A stretch of 64,000 nt of DNA from Thalassobium sp. (GCA_002733205.1 NVUW01000003.1:430249-494248), one strand, 5' to 3'. Shown: positions 25,215-35,684, counted from the stretch's first letter. Made by a program: numbers and translations. The notes: generated from the letters alone by a model not told the origin.

Positions 25215-25895
25215 CTACTGCTGTCCCACAATTTTTAATCAGCACCATAGCTGACAAAAACAGCATTTTTAACATCAAGGCCTGTTGCCTCCCAGGGGAA
25301 CTCATCCCCTTGCCGGCGGGCCGACCCCAGCTTCGCGCTGTGCAGGACTTAATCCGCTCTGAATAATCCTGCGATCTCGGTAACGCGAATAATGGGCCAT
25401 CCAGGGCCCTATTCGCTCGCCCGGCATCCATGCCGGGACGTACCGGCGCAGCATTATTCAAACCGGCGTCCTGCAGGCGCACTGATTATTCCGCTAAGCG
25501 GCTTTTCAGATCAAACGTATTCTTTTAAATATCATGTCTCAAACGCTGCTTCCGTTGAAATACGGCTGAGCGGATTACTAAAACCGGCGATCGTGCGGCG
25601 CCTGACAACCAGATGATTCTGTGGCCTTCAGAGCAAAACCCTGCCCCGGAACGATACAAATTATGGGTGTTTTAAAGCGTCGTTCCGGGGCGAATTGTTT
25701 TGCGTGCCGCATAATCATTGCAGTTGGCTGGATGAAGCCGGACGCGCCGAATAGAGAGGATCGTAAGGAGATACCTCTCCTTGCAGGGGGCCAGGGGCTT
25801 GCCCCGGAAAGGCGTTTCAGATTGAAAAACAGTAGTCAATTAATGCTGAAGTTTGGAGTAACACAATGTCACTCCAAACTGTGGGACAGCAGTAG
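25215..25895. repeat. Hairpin-rich intergenic element bounded by 16-bp inverted repeats
   Basis: 681 bp without a credible gene. Perfect inverted ends CTACTGCTGTCCCACA (25215-25230) and its complement (25880-25895). Internal stems include GCGAATA..GGGCC with GGGCC..TATTCGC, CCCGGCAT with ATGCCGGG, CCCCGGAACGA with TCGTTCCGGGG, and TTTGGAGT with ACTCCAAA. The part 25500-25891 is repeated in inverted orientation at 36029-36495. A 96-codon frame over it differs from its counterpart mostly by amino-acid-changing substitutions, so coding is unlikely. Confidence 0.8.
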
Positions 25896-25900
25896 CAGCA

Positions 25901-25929
25901 GGGCCTGTTAACACTAATTAAACAGGCCC
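25901..25929. repeat. Hairpin GGGCCTGTT/AACAGGCCC, first copy
   Basis: 9-bp stem with an 11-nt loop, 24 bp downstream of the AraC-family stop codon. The same sequence with its flank (GACAGCAGGGCCTGTTAACA) occurs at 30634-30662, again just downstream of a leftward gene. It may act as a transcript-end hairpin, although no T-run follows. Confidence 0.65.
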
Positions 25930-25953
25930 TAAACCCGCTGTTTTTCGCCCGGC

Positions 25954-26754
25954 TTACTCCAAACGATCGCGCTGCTTCAGTCGCTGCCGGTACTGTCCGG
26001 GGGTAAGGCCCACCACCTGTTTAAAGTCGTGAATAAAATGTGCCTGATCAAAATAGCCGGCGTTATAGGCCGTGCCGGTCAGATCCGTTTGCGGAATTTT
26101 CAGTAATTCCCGTGCATGCTGAACACGCCGGATACGGGCCAGCTGTTTTGGTGTCAGTCCGACCCATTGCCGGAATAATCGCTCAACCTGACGCTCTCCC
26201 AGGGCCATACGCCGGGCCAGTTCGGCGGTAGAAAACTGTCCGCTGTCTGGCAATGAAGGCAGCACCGCCAGCAACGGATTTTTTGCCTGTAGCTGCACAT
26301 CCAGCTGCCGCAGCAGCCAGAGTTCAATCTGTTGCACCCGCTCAGCCGCCGTCCCCGCTTCCCACACCTGCTGCCAGCTTGCTTCCAAAGGCAGATCCGT
26401 TACCGGTAACAGACAACCATGCAACTCGGCCAACGGCAGCTGAAAAAATGCATGTGCCGCACCAGGATAAAAGCGCACGCCAATAGCATCGACCTGACCG
26501 CTCAGTGTCAGGGTACCGGTACGTTGCGCAGGACCAATTAACAGACAGGGGCTGAGATAAGGCTGGCCATTAAAAATCAGCGGATCAGCAAAATTAAACA
26601 CCACACCGGAACCCCCTTCCGGATGCAGAAATTCATCGGCCAGTGCCGACTGCCCCACATGACAGCGGATATGCCAATAACACTGAACCAGCGGCTGTAA
26701 TGCCGTTGTTGGCCGGAAAAACCGGAATCCCAGATGCGTAAGATGCTGTGTCAT
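25954..26754 (-). CDS. AraC-family transcriptional regulator
   Basis: 266 residues from the chosen ATG; an upstream in-frame extension of 62 codons lies over the divergent promoter and looks non-coding. N-terminal half of the DUF6597-like type, C-terminal AraC helix-turn-helix pair (FSTAELARRMALGERQVERLFRQWVGLTPKQLARIRRVQHA; second motif DLTGTAYNAGYFDQAHFIHDFKQVVGLTPGQYRQ). It is divergent from an AhpD-like gene, with about 200 bp between starts, and may control it. Ligand unknown. Confidence 0.88.
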   Translation of the reverse strand: MTQHLTHLGFRFFRPTTALQPLVQCYWHIRCHVGQSALADEFLHPEGGSGVVFNFADPLIFNGQPYLSPCLLIGPAQRTGTLTLSGQVDAIGVRFYPGAAHAFFQLPLAELHGCLLPVTDLPLEASWQQVWEAGTAAERVQQIELWLLRQLDVQLQAKNPLLAVLPSLPDSGQFSTAELARRMALGERQVERLFRQWVGLTPKQLARIRRVQHARELLKIPQTDLTGTAYNAGYFDQAHFIHDFKQVVGLTPGQYRQRLKQRDRLE

Positions 26755-26953
26755 TGCCAACCCCGTGCAGCGCTGCTGCCGCTGCATTGCAGGCGGCGGT
26801 TCTTGCCAGTCTAACAAACCTCCCAAGCGCCTCACAGCACCGTAAAAGCCTTGCGCATGTCGTATTTTTACAATTACCGCTGTGAGCTGGCCGTTACTCT
26901 GCACAGGTATTTCAACCTCATCACGATTAACCAATCGCAATAAGGAGAGCCTT

Positions 26954-27415
26954 ATGACTCAGCGTCTTAACTACTACCAGGCGGCCCCCGCCGCCATGAA
27001 GCCCTTAATGGCCGGTGAGCAATATCTGAAAGAATGCGGACTGGAAAAATCGCTGCTGGAACTGGTGAAACTGCGGGTTTCGCAGCTGAACGGCTGTGCC
27101 TATTGTCTGGATATGCACAGTAAAGATGCCCGCGCAGAAGGCGAAAGTGAACAGCGCCTGTATACGCTCAGCGCCTGGCGTGAAGCACCCTTTTTCAGCC
27201 TGCGTGAACAGGCGGCGCTGGCCTGGGCAGAAGCCCTGACGCTGGTATCGCAACAGCATCCGGCAGAGCAACTGCTGGATGATGTACGGAAATCCTTTAG
27301 CGATGCAGAGCTTACCAGCCTGACGCTGGCCATCTGCAATATCAACAGCTGGAACCGCTTTGCCGTGGGATTTGGTGCTGATGTGGGCTCTTACCAGCCG
27401 GGTGACTTCGGCTGA
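26954..27415 (+). CDS. Carboxymuconolactone decarboxylase (AhpD-like) family protein
   Basis: 153 residues; strong AAGGAGAG Shine-Dalgarno. Alkylhydroperoxidase-like core with Cys48-x2-Cys51 and His55 (NGCAYCLDMHSKDAR), the redox CxxC of AhpD-like proteins, and the family sequence LVKLRVSQLNGC. Such proteins are peroxide-related thiol reductases or gamma-carboxymuconolactone decarboxylases; the CxxC favours the first. Divergent from an AraC regulator that probably controls it. Confidence 0.9.
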   Translation: MTQRLNYYQAAPAAMKPLMAGEQYLKECGLEKSLLELVKLRVSQLNGCAYCLDMHSKDARAEGESEQRLYTLSAWREAPFFSLREQAALAWAEALTLVSQQHPAEQLLDDVRKSFSDAELTSLTLAICNINSWNRFAVGFGADVGSYQPGDFG

Positions 27416-27597
27416 GGTTCTGAGGCCTGCAATTCCCCACTTTCAGCAGGCTGAGAGCCTGCACATTCTGACCAGCCGCATCAGGTTGTCGCCTTCCCAC
27501 TGGCGACAGCCGCTTTTAGGCTTTAACCTGAATGTCTGCCGGGTAATGAATACAGGCATTTATCCGCAATCGTCACTCCCTTAAGAGGTCATATTCG

Positions 27598-28107
27598 ATG
27601 CCTGCTCTGTCTTCCGTTCCGGAACATTCTTTTCTTGCCAGCTGTAAAGATTCCGGAGCCTTTACCGATTGTTACACCTTCACAGTGCCTGGAAATTTGG
27701 GTTTAGCTGAATTTATAGAAGCCTTTTATACAACGCGGCTGTTTAAAACCGAACGCTGGCTGCTGGCTAAAATATTGGCTTGCCCATCCAGTGACAATCA
27801 GGTGCGTGATCTGGCTTATAGTGCTGCCAACGATTTTTCTGCATGGCGTGTTGAACAGAGATCTGATCGCGAAATTTTGCTGGCCTTTGGCCAGACGCGC
27901 TCATGGCTTTATGTTGAACCCCTTTCTGAGACATTAAAGAACGGAGAGACACCTGCAACCCGCTTATACTTTGGCTCTGCGGTATTCCCGGCACGCACCA
28001 GTGGAAAATTCAGCTTTCTCTTTCATGCTCTGGGTGGTTTTCATCATATATATTCCAGATGCTTACTGGCTGCAGCAGCAAAACGAATACAGGTAATCGG
28101 ACATTAA
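27598..28107 (+). CDS. Conserved hypothetical protein
   Basis: 169 residues, soluble, mixed alpha/beta composition. Distinctive segments are LAEFIEAFYTTRLFKTERWLLAKIL, DFSAWRVEQRSDREILLAFGQTRSWLYVEP, TRLYFGSAVFP and FHALGGFHHIYSRCLLAAAAKR; the pattern recalls a widespread proteobacterial family of unknown role (possibly DUF2867-related), which was not confirmed. No signal peptide or catalytic motif. Monocistronic, with a terminator shared with the convergent adenine deaminase gene. Confidence 0.75.
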   Translation: MPALSSVPEHSFLASCKDSGAFTDCYTFTVPGNLGLAEFIEAFYTTRLFKTERWLLAKILACPSSDNQVRDLAYSAANDFSAWRVEQRSDREILLAFGQTRSWLYVEPLSETLKNGETPATRLYFGSAVFPARTSGKFSFLFHALGGFHHIYSRCLLAAAAKRIQVIGH

Positions 28108-28170
28108 TCCTGCTGATTATTTACGAACATGTTTTTTTTCGTCAGCATAGAGCAAGCTATTGCGCTCATA

Positions 28171-28210
28171 AAAAAACCGCATTCCGTTTCCGGTATGCGG
28201 TTTTCTTTTT
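28171..28210. terminator. Bidirectional terminator
   Basis: AAAAAACCGCAT ... ATGCGGTTTT stem-loop with A- and T-runs, between a rightward hypothetical gene and the leftward deaminase gene. Confidence 0.8.
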
Positions 28211-28252
28211 TATCGTGGTTGGCAAATAAAGCCGCGAGCGGATGTAAAAACC

Positions 28253-29356
<1,104 letters not shown>

Positions 29357-30337
29357 TCAGCTTTCGTCCTGGGTACGATAGGCGTAGGTAGCGGCGAAGC
29401 GCGATAAAATCCATTCGCCACTGGTAATTAAAGGATAGCGTGCATCGCGCTCGGCGGTGATGCAGCTTGGAATACAGCTTACCGGCGTGTCGTAACGCGG
29501 CTCGACAAAAAACGGCATGGAATAACGGTGCACGCCGGGAGATAAATTGCGCACACGATGCTCGGTGGAGCGGTAATAATCGTTGGTCCAGCGTTGCATC
29601 AAATCGCCGATGTTCACCACCAGTGCATCTTTAATCGGTGGTGCAGCAACCCATTCATCCTGTGCGTTGCGAACTTCCAGCCCACCAACATCATCCTGTA
29701 ATAACAGAGTCAGACAGCCGTAGTCGGTATGCGCACCGGCGGCTTTGGCATCGGCATCCACCACCTGATCGGCCGGACGTGGCGGGTAATGAATCATGCG
29801 CAGCACAGAAATATGCTGATCATCAAAATACTGATTAAAAAAGTCATCGGGTAATTTGAGGGCGATGGCCATGGCTTGTAACAGACGGCGGGCAACGTTA
29901 ATGAGCAGACCGTAGTGCTGATTCATCTGCTGCTGAAAACCGGGCAACACACCGTATTGATTCGGGCCGTACAGCTGCGGACAAGCCTTAACAATCGGGT
30001 GCTCCGGATGAATATCCAGCGCCATGTCGAAGGTTTCTTTCCAGTCACTGGGCTTGCTCGGATCGAGTTGCTCAGCACCGGCACTGCCCCAACCACGATG
30101 GTTGCTGCTGTTGGCAATTAACAGCTGTTGTTTGATGTCTTCCGGCTGAGCAAAAAAAGTCTTTGCCAGGGTAAACATACTCTCAAGCTGGGCAGAGGAA
30201 ATACCGTGTCCCTGAATGTAGAAAAAACCAATCTCACGACAAGCCTGGTCAATGTTTTCTACGACGGGCAGCCAATCTTCACGGTTGTCGCTTAACAGCG
30301 GGGAAATATCGATTAAAGGAACATTATTCATCGTCAT
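29357..30337 (-). CDS. Isopenicillin-N-synthase-like 2-oxoglutarate/Fe(II) oxygenase
   Basis: 326 residues; start chosen at the ATG following GAAGG. N-terminal DIOX_N region (VPLIDISPLL ... REIGFFYIQGHGIS) and C-terminal double-stranded beta-helix with iron ligands HTD (AGAHTDYG) and His in STEHRVRN, and the HRYSMPFF R-x-S motif that binds 2-oxoglutarate. Substrate unknown. Adjacent to the adenine deaminase gene and upstream of it, so likely one operon; a role in purine or related catabolism is inferred. A further in-frame ATG lies two codons on. Confidence 0.9.
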   Translation of the reverse strand: MTMNNVPLIDISPLLSDNREDWLPVVENIDQACREIGFFYIQGHGISSAQLESMFTLAKTFFAQPEDIKQQLLIANSSNHRGWGSAGAEQLDPSKPSDWKETFDMALDIHPEHPIVKACPQLYGPNQYGVLPGFQQQMNQHYGLLINVARRLLQAMAIALKLPDDFFNQYFDDQHISVLRMIHYPPRPADQVVDADAKAAGAHTDYGCLTLLLQDDVGGLEVRNAQDEWVAAPPIKDALVVNIGDLMQRWTNDYYRSTEHRVRNLSPGVHRYSMPFFVEPRYDTPVSCIPSCITAERDARYPLITSGEWILSRFAATYAYRTQDES

Positions 30338-30672
30338 AGTTCGTGCCTTCTTTATTAAAAATAAGCACCTGGCGGCCAACAAGAGTCTTGCGAACATCCA
30401 TACCCGGCAGGTGTCTTTTTACGCAGTGAATCTTTATCTGGCGCAAAAAGAAGTCCGGTATTCACTCTTACCAAGAGGGTATTTTGGAATGACAGCAGGT
30501 ACATAATGCGCTGAGGCGTTATACAACCGGCGGCTCTTCCCTTCTTACCAAGAGAATGGCGTCTTGGGCTCTTATGGTCTGGCTTCCATGCAGGCAGAGC
30601 GGCTAAAGCCGCTCTGCCGGAACAATGACAGCAGGGCCTGTTAACACTAATGAAACAGGCCCAAGGTCAGTA
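30338..30672. other. Intergenic region with two hairpins
   Basis: 335 bp with no credible gene. It contains a perfect stem GGCAGAGCGGCT-AA-AGCCGCTCTGCC (30593-30618) and the second copy of the GGGCCTGTT hairpin (30634-30662). GACAGCAG occurs twice here and once at the end of the 25-kb element. Confidence 0.7.
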
Positions 30673-31758
30673 TTATTTCGGGATAGTAGCGTCAATGCCT
30701 TCGATAAACCAGTTTACTCCGGCCAGTTCTTCGTCGGTCAGGCTGTGACCGGCTTCAATCACCAGTTTGCCTTCATTGCTTTTCATTGGACCGGTAAAGG
30801 GTTTCAATGCGCCGGATTTAATGTCGTCATGCGCTTTTGTCACCGCAGCTTTTACATCGGCAGGCAGGTTGTCGTTCATAGACGCAACCATCAGCATGTC
30901 TTCAGCAAAACCGCCCCAGAAATCTTCTGGCTTCCAGGTGCCAGCCTTAATTTCCTGAATGGTTTTGATGTAATGCGGTGCCCAGTCATCACGGATAGAG
31001 AACATGTGTGCGTTAGGCGCAAACTTGCTCATATCGGATGCCTGACCAATGGCTTTTACACCACGTTTTTCAGCGGCCATCAATGGTGCTGGTGAATCGG
31101 TGTGCTGAATCAGCACGTCAACGCCCTGGTCGATCAGTGCGTTAGCGGCTTCGCTTTCTTTGACCGGGTCATACCAGGTGCTTACCCACATGATTTTGAT
31201 TTTTACATCCGGGTTAACGGATTTGGCCGCCATATACACGGCGTTGATATCGCGAATGACTTCCGGGATCGGGAAAGAAGCGATGTAACCAATGGTGTTG
31301 GTTTTGGTCATCATGCCGGCAGCGATACCGGAAACATAACGGCCTTCATAAGTACGCAGGACGTAGGTAGACAGGTTTTTAGCGCGCTTGTAGCCGGTGG
31401 CATGCTCAAAAAATACTTTCGGGAAGCGCTTGGCGACTTTTTCGGTCGGGTTCATAAAACCAAATGAGGTGGTAAAAATCAGATCATGGCCACTTTGCGC
31501 CATCTGACGAATCACACGCTCAGCATCAGCGCCTTCAGGTACTTTTTCGACAAACGTGGTTTCGATTTTGTCGCCGAAGAATTCCTGTGCTTCGATACGG
31601 GCACGGTCATGCTCATAAGACCAGCCATAATCACCCACCGGGCCAACGTACACGAAGCCCACTTTCATTGGGTCTTCGGCCATTGCGCCAGTGCTCAGGC
31701 CAAGTGCCAGAGCAGCAGACGTCACCCAGCGTTGCCAGTTCTTGTGTTTCTTCATCAT
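30673..31758 (-). CDS. BMP-family ABC transporter substrate-binding protein
   Basis: 361 residues. Start chosen at the ATG 9 bp after GGAG; signal peptide about residues 1-27 ending STGAMA-ED. Mature part fits the basic-membrane-protein family (PF02608): VGFVYVGPVGDYGWSYEHDRAR, RFPKVFFEHATGYK, EGRYVSGIAAGM, QHTDSPAPLMAAEKRG. Such proteins deliver purine nucleosides or related solutes to an ABC transporter. No permease or ATPase gene is adjacent, so it is an orphan here. It lies near the adenine deaminase operon, hence a nucleoside or nucleobase ligand is plausible. Confidence 0.92.
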   Translation of the reverse strand: MMKKHKNWQRWVTSAALALGLSTGAMAEDPMKVGFVYVGPVGDYGWSYEHDRARIEAQEFFGDKIETTFVEKVPEGADAERVIRQMAQSGHDLIFTTSFGFMNPTEKVAKRFPKVFFEHATGYKRAKNLSTYVLRTYEGRYVSGIAAGMMTKTNTIGYIASFPIPEVIRDINAVYMAAKSVNPDVKIKIMWVSTWYDPVKESEAANALIDQGVDVLIQHTDSPAPLMAAEKRGVKAIGQASDMSKFAPNAHMFSIRDDWAPHYIKTIQEIKAGTWKPEDFWGGFAEDMLMVASMNDNLPADVKAAVTKAHDDIKSGALKPFTGPMKSNEGKLVIEAGHSLTDEELAGVNWFIEGIDATIPK

Positions 31759-32046
31759 GGTTTTACTCCAAGGTAGTACCTGCATGCAGGCTGTTAAAAA
31801 CAGAATCATTGCCAATTTAGCAATAACTTGGCCAACTGGTCAGGAATAACAGAAATATGAATAAAATCGCCGCATTATGCCAGACTCCGGGGGAAAGGTT
31901 GGCCCATAAAGATGGAAACTCATGAAAAAGCGCACTAAAAAACAGCCTGCTACAGTTTCGTGCGCACCAATTATGATCAACCTACGGGGACAACAGTAAG
32001 CCTCCGGCTACCATCAACCTGCGCACCGGCCAAAGAGAGATCCATA
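31759..32046. other. Intergenic region upstream of the BMP gene
   Basis: About 290 bp, no gene seen. Should contain the promoter of the binding-protein gene; no riboswitch or operator was recognised. It contains an imperfect inverted stretch TTGCCAATTTAGCAA near 31811. Confidence 0.6.
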
Positions 32047-32073
32047 AAAAAGGGAAGCCGTGAGCGGCTTCCC
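32047..32073 (-). terminator. Terminator of the desaturase operon
   Basis: GGGAAGCCG-CTCA-CGGCTTCCC on the minus strand followed by a T-run, 37 bp downstream of the desaturase stop codon. Confidence 0.85.
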
Positions 32074-32109
32074 TTTTCAGGCAATTCACAGGCAATGCAC
32101 AAATATGAT

Positions 32110-33210
32110 TCAGTGCGTTGCCAGTGTTCCGCGTCCGGACTTATCCGGTAGAGAATAGCGCAGTACGCGTTTCACTACCGTCAGATACTGGTGGCCAAAA
32201 GAACCACTGTTGTAAGGGATGCCGTGGGCCTTACAGACCTGCTCCACCTGTTTTGCCATCCCCGGGTAATGGCGGGCCGGAATATCCGGAAACAAATGAT
32301 GCTCAATCTGACAGCTTAAATGGCCGGTCAGAATATGAAACCAGCGCGCGCCTTCAAGATTGGACGAGCCCAGGATCTGACGGTAATACCACTGTCCGCG
32401 GGTTTCATTCTGGCATTCTTCTTCACTGAAGGTGTGTGCTTCTTCGGTAAAATGGCCGCAGAAAATAATGGTGGACGTCCACAGGTTACGGATCAGGTTG
32501 GCGCAGACATTGCCCAATAAAACCGACCAGAACACCGGAAAACACAGCAGTGGCCAGAACACGTAATCTTTAAATACCTGCTTGCCGATTTTACTGAAAA
32601 AAGCCGCTTTTAATTCTTCACGACTGATGGGCAAATGACTGTCTTTGCGGCGTTTACCAAAGAAAATACGTTCCGCGGCCAGCTCGTGATACGCAACGCC
32701 CCACTGAAATAACAGGCTGAGATTCAGGTAAGTAATGATTTGCCACAGGTTTTTCTTACGCCATGGAATATCGTCACTTAAACGCAGCAAACCATAACCG
32801 TAGTCACGGTCTTTACCGATGATGTTGGTATAGGTGTGATGCTCGTGGTTGTGATAGCGCTTCCAGGATTCACCATCGGCGGCAATATCCCACTCGAAGT
32901 TGCGCGAATTAATGTGCGGGTCGTTCATCCAGTCGTACTGGCCGTGCATCACGTTATGGCCAATTTCCATGTTGTCGAGAATTTTGGCCAGCGCCAGCAT
33001 AAGAACCCCGGCAACCCAGAATAACGGGTGTATAAAACCGAGCACAATCACCAGTCGCGAAAGCAAATCCAGCGCCCGCTGCCAGCGAATAACGCGGCGA
33101 ATATAATCGGCATCGGCCTGACCGACTTTGCTTAATGCGTCGTCGCGGATGGCATTAATCTCCTGCTCAAAACTGAACAGCGTTTCTGCTGATGGAATAC
33201 TTGTTGTCAT
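32110..33210 (-). CDS. Membrane fatty acid (acyl-CoA) desaturase, DesB-like
   Basis: 366 residues; GAGGAAAATA precedes the ATG. Membrane desaturase with three His boxes: GHNVMH (about 95-100), HNHEHHTYTN (about 131-140) and CQIEHHLFPDIPARHY near residue 310, plus at least four hydrophobic segments. Introduces a double bond into acyl chains using electrons from a partner reductase. The gene is 8 bp after a ferredoxin-reductase gene, the same pairing as desC-desB in Pseudomonas, but the TetR regulator (DesT) of that system is not adjacent here. Confidence 0.92.
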   Translation of the reverse strand: MTTSIPSAETLFSFEQEINAIRDDALSKVGQADADYIRRVIRWQRALDLLSRLVIVLGFIHPLFWVAGVLMLALAKILDNMEIGHNVMHGQYDWMNDPHINSRNFEWDIAADGESWKRYHNHEHHTYTNIIGKDRDYGYGLLRLSDDIPWRKKNLWQIITYLNLSLLFQWGVAYHELAAERIFFGKRRKDSHLPISREELKAAFFSKIGKQVFKDYVFWPLLCFPVFWSVLLGNVCANLIRNLWTSTIIFCGHFTEEAHTFSEEECQNETRGQWYYRQILGSSNLEGARWFHILTGHLSCQIEHHLFPDIPARHYPGMAKQVEQVCKAHGIPYNSGSFGHQYLTVVKRVLRYSLPDKSGRGTLATH

Positions 33211-33218
33211 TATTTTCC

Positions 33219-34373
33219 TCACAGATCCAGAATCAGGTCGCTGGCGGCAACCGAGATACACAGCTGAATGTCTTCACTGCCGGTATCGGAATAGGCACCG
33301 GTTTTGGTGTTAAACACCACTCCGCTCTCTTTTTTGCAGATGCACTGATGGCAAACACCAATACGGCAACCGCTGACCGGCTTCAGTCCGGCCTGCTCTG
33401 CCACCTCCAGTAATGTTTGCGCAGGCTGTGCAGCGATGTCGGCATTAATCGCCGAGCGCTTAAAGGCGACCAGCGTGTCGCTGGCGTTGGCGCGCTGCAT
33501 ATCAATCGGTGCAGCACCAAAGTATTCGAAGCGGATCTGAGCGGCATCGACAGCCAGCTCGCTTAAGGCGCTGCGGGTAGCCTGAATCATCGGTGTCGGG
33601 CCACAGATCATAATGTCGCGGGCAGCATAATCCGTGCAGTACTGGCGGATATGCGCCGCTGAAATAAAACCGTGCTCTTCGTTATTCAGCAACGTCAGAC
33701 TGAACTGCGGCATATCCAGCAACAGGCGGTCGAACTCCTCACGGAACAGAAAGTGCTGTGCATGGCGGGCGTAATACAGCAGCTGTACCGGGCGCACAGA
33801 ACCTTCGCGCTGCATTTGCTGCAACAACGAACGGAACGGCGTAATGCCATTGCCACCGGCAATCAGCAACAAGGGAGCAGTACTCTGGCTGACAACAAAA
33901 TCACCCTGCGCAGCCGACAGGCTGACCAGGCCACCATCAGCAAAGTGCTGACGCAACCAGGGGGTAATGCGGCCCTGATCCTGTACCCGGATGGTCAGTT
34001 CAATCAGGCCGGTACGGGCAAAGTAAGCCGGAGAAGACGAGATACTGAAAATCCGGCTGACACGACGGCCATCCTGCTCGGCGCTGATTTCAACGTACTG
34101 ACCAGCGTTGAAACCAGACCAGCCTTTAGCCGGACGCAGCACCAGTGAGTACACATCGTCCAGCTCGGTACGGACTTCGAGTACGCGCGCACGCCAGCCA
34201 GCGGTAGACCATCGCGGAAGCACCAGCTGGATAAGAGGTTCAAAGTAGGCAGCAAAGCGGTCGTGCTGGGTCAGACTGGAAGCCAGCCAGCGGCGCAGTG
34301 CAGATCGGCGTTGCGATCGCGGTACTGGCCGGGAGGAGCGCGGTGAGAGCGCGGAGTCGGTCATGGTCGTCAT
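33219..34373 (-). CDS. Ferredoxin reductase, DesC-like, with C-terminal 2Fe-2S domain
   Basis: 384 residues. FAD-binding module (GQYVEIS, RIFSISSSP; about 95-180), NAD(P)-binding module (LLLIAGGNGITPFRSLL; MICGPTPMI) and a plant-type [2Fe-2S] domain with CRIGVCHQC and a later Cys (LCISVA). Passes electrons from NAD(P)H to the desaturase encoded 8 bp downstream. The N-terminal roughly 45 residues are basic and Ser-rich. No DesT-like operator was recognised upstream. Confidence 0.92.
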   Translation of the reverse strand: MTTMTDSALSPRSSRPVPRSQRRSALRRWLASSLTQHDRFAAYFEPLIQLVLPRWSTAGWRARVLEVRTELDDVYSLVLRPAKGWSGFNAGQYVEISAEQDGRRVSRIFSISSSPAYFARTGLIELTIRVQDQGRITPWLRQHFADGGLVSLSAAQGDFVVSQSTAPLLLIAGGNGITPFRSLLQQMQREGSVRPVQLLYYARHAQHFLFREEFDRLLLDMPQFSLTLLNNEEHGFISAAHIRQYCTDYAARDIMICGPTPMIQATRSALSELAVDAAQIRFEYFGAAPIDMQRANASDTLVAFKRSAINADIAAQPAQTLLEVAEQAGLKPVSGCRIGVCHQCICKKESGVVFNTKTGAYSDTGSEDIQLCISVAASDLILDL

Positions 34374-34613
34374 AGTGCACCTGATTCAATGTGAACACAT
34401 CTGCGTGTGTTTGATTCTCAGCGCGTGTTTTAACGACTCATCCGACTAAAGTCCAACAGGGAACGTCCGGCAAAAAATCAGACAAACTCTGGCGTCTTCA
34501 GCCTCAGCGACCGAGTGAGTGCTCCCTAACCCGGCAAGGTTTGTCAGACAATGATTTAAGAAAAATATCAGCATAAACAGGATAATCACGCCAAAACTAT
34601 TAACTTTAAGGAA

Positions 34614-35684
34614 TTAATATTTTAACTCAGACGCTTCATCGGCAACGGCAAATGCGGTGGCATGCAGCTCTTCCAGATCATCGGCAATCACTCGGTTACG
34701 ACCGCCATGCTTCGCCGCGTACATCCGCTGATCGGCTATGTGGTAAAGCTCCACCAGCTCATGTCCGTCCTCTCCGCTGACCGCGATACCGAAACTGGCG
34801 GTCAGTGATAACGGTTTACCCGCCATGCAAAAATCCCCCTGCTCCAGCTCACGCCGGGCAGACTCTGCCACTTCTGCAGCGCTGTAACGATCAGCTCCCG
34901 GCAGCAGAATACAGAACTCCTCGCCACCCAGGCGGAAGACATAATCCGTTTTCCGGACCGCCGATTGCAGCTTCTCAGCGACATAAATCAGTGCGTGATC
35001 ACCGGCAGGATGGCCGTGGCAATCGTTAACCTGCTTAAAGTGATCCAGATCGAGCAGAATCATCGCCATCGTTTGTCCGCGGGTTTCGGCATTGCGGATT
35101 TCAGAATCAACCACTTCTGCCAGCCGCATACGGTTCAGCAGGCCGGTGAGGCTGTCACGTTCGGCAATCTGCAACAGACGGCGACTGTAACGTTCCCGGC
35201 TCTGTTCGTAATAATGGGCAAAACTCCAGATGGCGATGGCACAGATCACGGTATTAGCAATGCTGACCGCAGGCATTGTCTCCATATCCTGATAACGGTT
35301 GTAAAACAGCGCCGCGGCGGTCAGCAGGTAAAAGCCGGTAATCATAAAACCGCGCTTGACGCCGGTAAGCAGATAGGAAATCTGGGGGATCAGAAACACC
35401 CAGACAAAAATGCTGTCGGAGGTTCCCGGCTGGGCCAGAGCAAACATCATGATGCTCAGAAACGGCAATAAGTAAGCAAGAATCCAGGCATCGAGATGGC
35501 GTGTTCTGCTGACCACGCGATACAACAACAATGAATACGCCGCCGTTAATAACTCAATCGTCGCCAGCGCGTATACCCCACGCTGCGTATTCAGAATGCA
35601 AAACAGAACCCCACTGATCATGGTGATCAGCAGTAAGGCTTTCAGTACTGTGCGGCGGTGCAGCGGTTCCCTGTACAACAACAT
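34614..35684 (-). CDS. Membrane diguanylate cyclase (GGDEF)
   Basis: 356 residues; start has GGAG 5 bp upstream. The first half has six or so hydrophobic segments (about residues 10-165) resembling an MHYT/7TM-like sensor without recognised name. The C-terminal GGDEF domain has GGEEF at 253-257 and an RxxD inhibitory site (RKTD, 244-247), so active cyclic di-GMP synthesis with product inhibition is expected. The domain begins after AERDSLTGLLNR. Monocistronic, next to a repeat-rich spacer. Confidence 0.9.
   Translation of the reverse strand: MLLYREPLHRRTVLKALLLITMISGVLFCILNTQRGVYALATIELLTAAYSLLLYRVVSRTRHLDAWILAYLLPFLSIMMFALAQPGTSDSIFVWVFLIPQISYLLTGVKRGFMITGFYLLTAAALFYNRYQDMETMPAVSIANTVICAIAIWSFAHYYEQSRERYSRRLLQIAERDSLTGLLNRMRLAEVVDSEIRNAETRGQTMAMILLDLDHFKQVNDCHGHPAGDHALIYVAEKLQSAVRKTDYVFRLGGEEFCILLPGADRYSAAEVAESARRELEQGDFCMAGKPLSLTASFGIAVSGEDGHELVELYHIADQRMYAAKHGGRNRVIADDLEELHATAFAVADEASELKY

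Noticed and set aside
25621..25911. 96-codon frame in the hairpin element, with a similar frame at 35879-36253
   Set aside because: Both frames are shared because the DNA is repeated. The differences between them (Asn/Lys, Ala/Val, Met-Leu/Ile-Val, Lys/Arg, Ser/Ala) are mostly amino-acid-changing, so there is no sign of protein-level selection.
30338..30672. Possible riboswitch or small RNA in the spacer before the BMP stop
   Set aside because: Only short hairpins are present, and they lie downstream of the gene; no known aptamer sequence was recognised.
31759..32109. Possible purine riboswitch upstream of the BMP gene
   Set aside because: The conserved purine-aptamer core sequences were not found on either strand.
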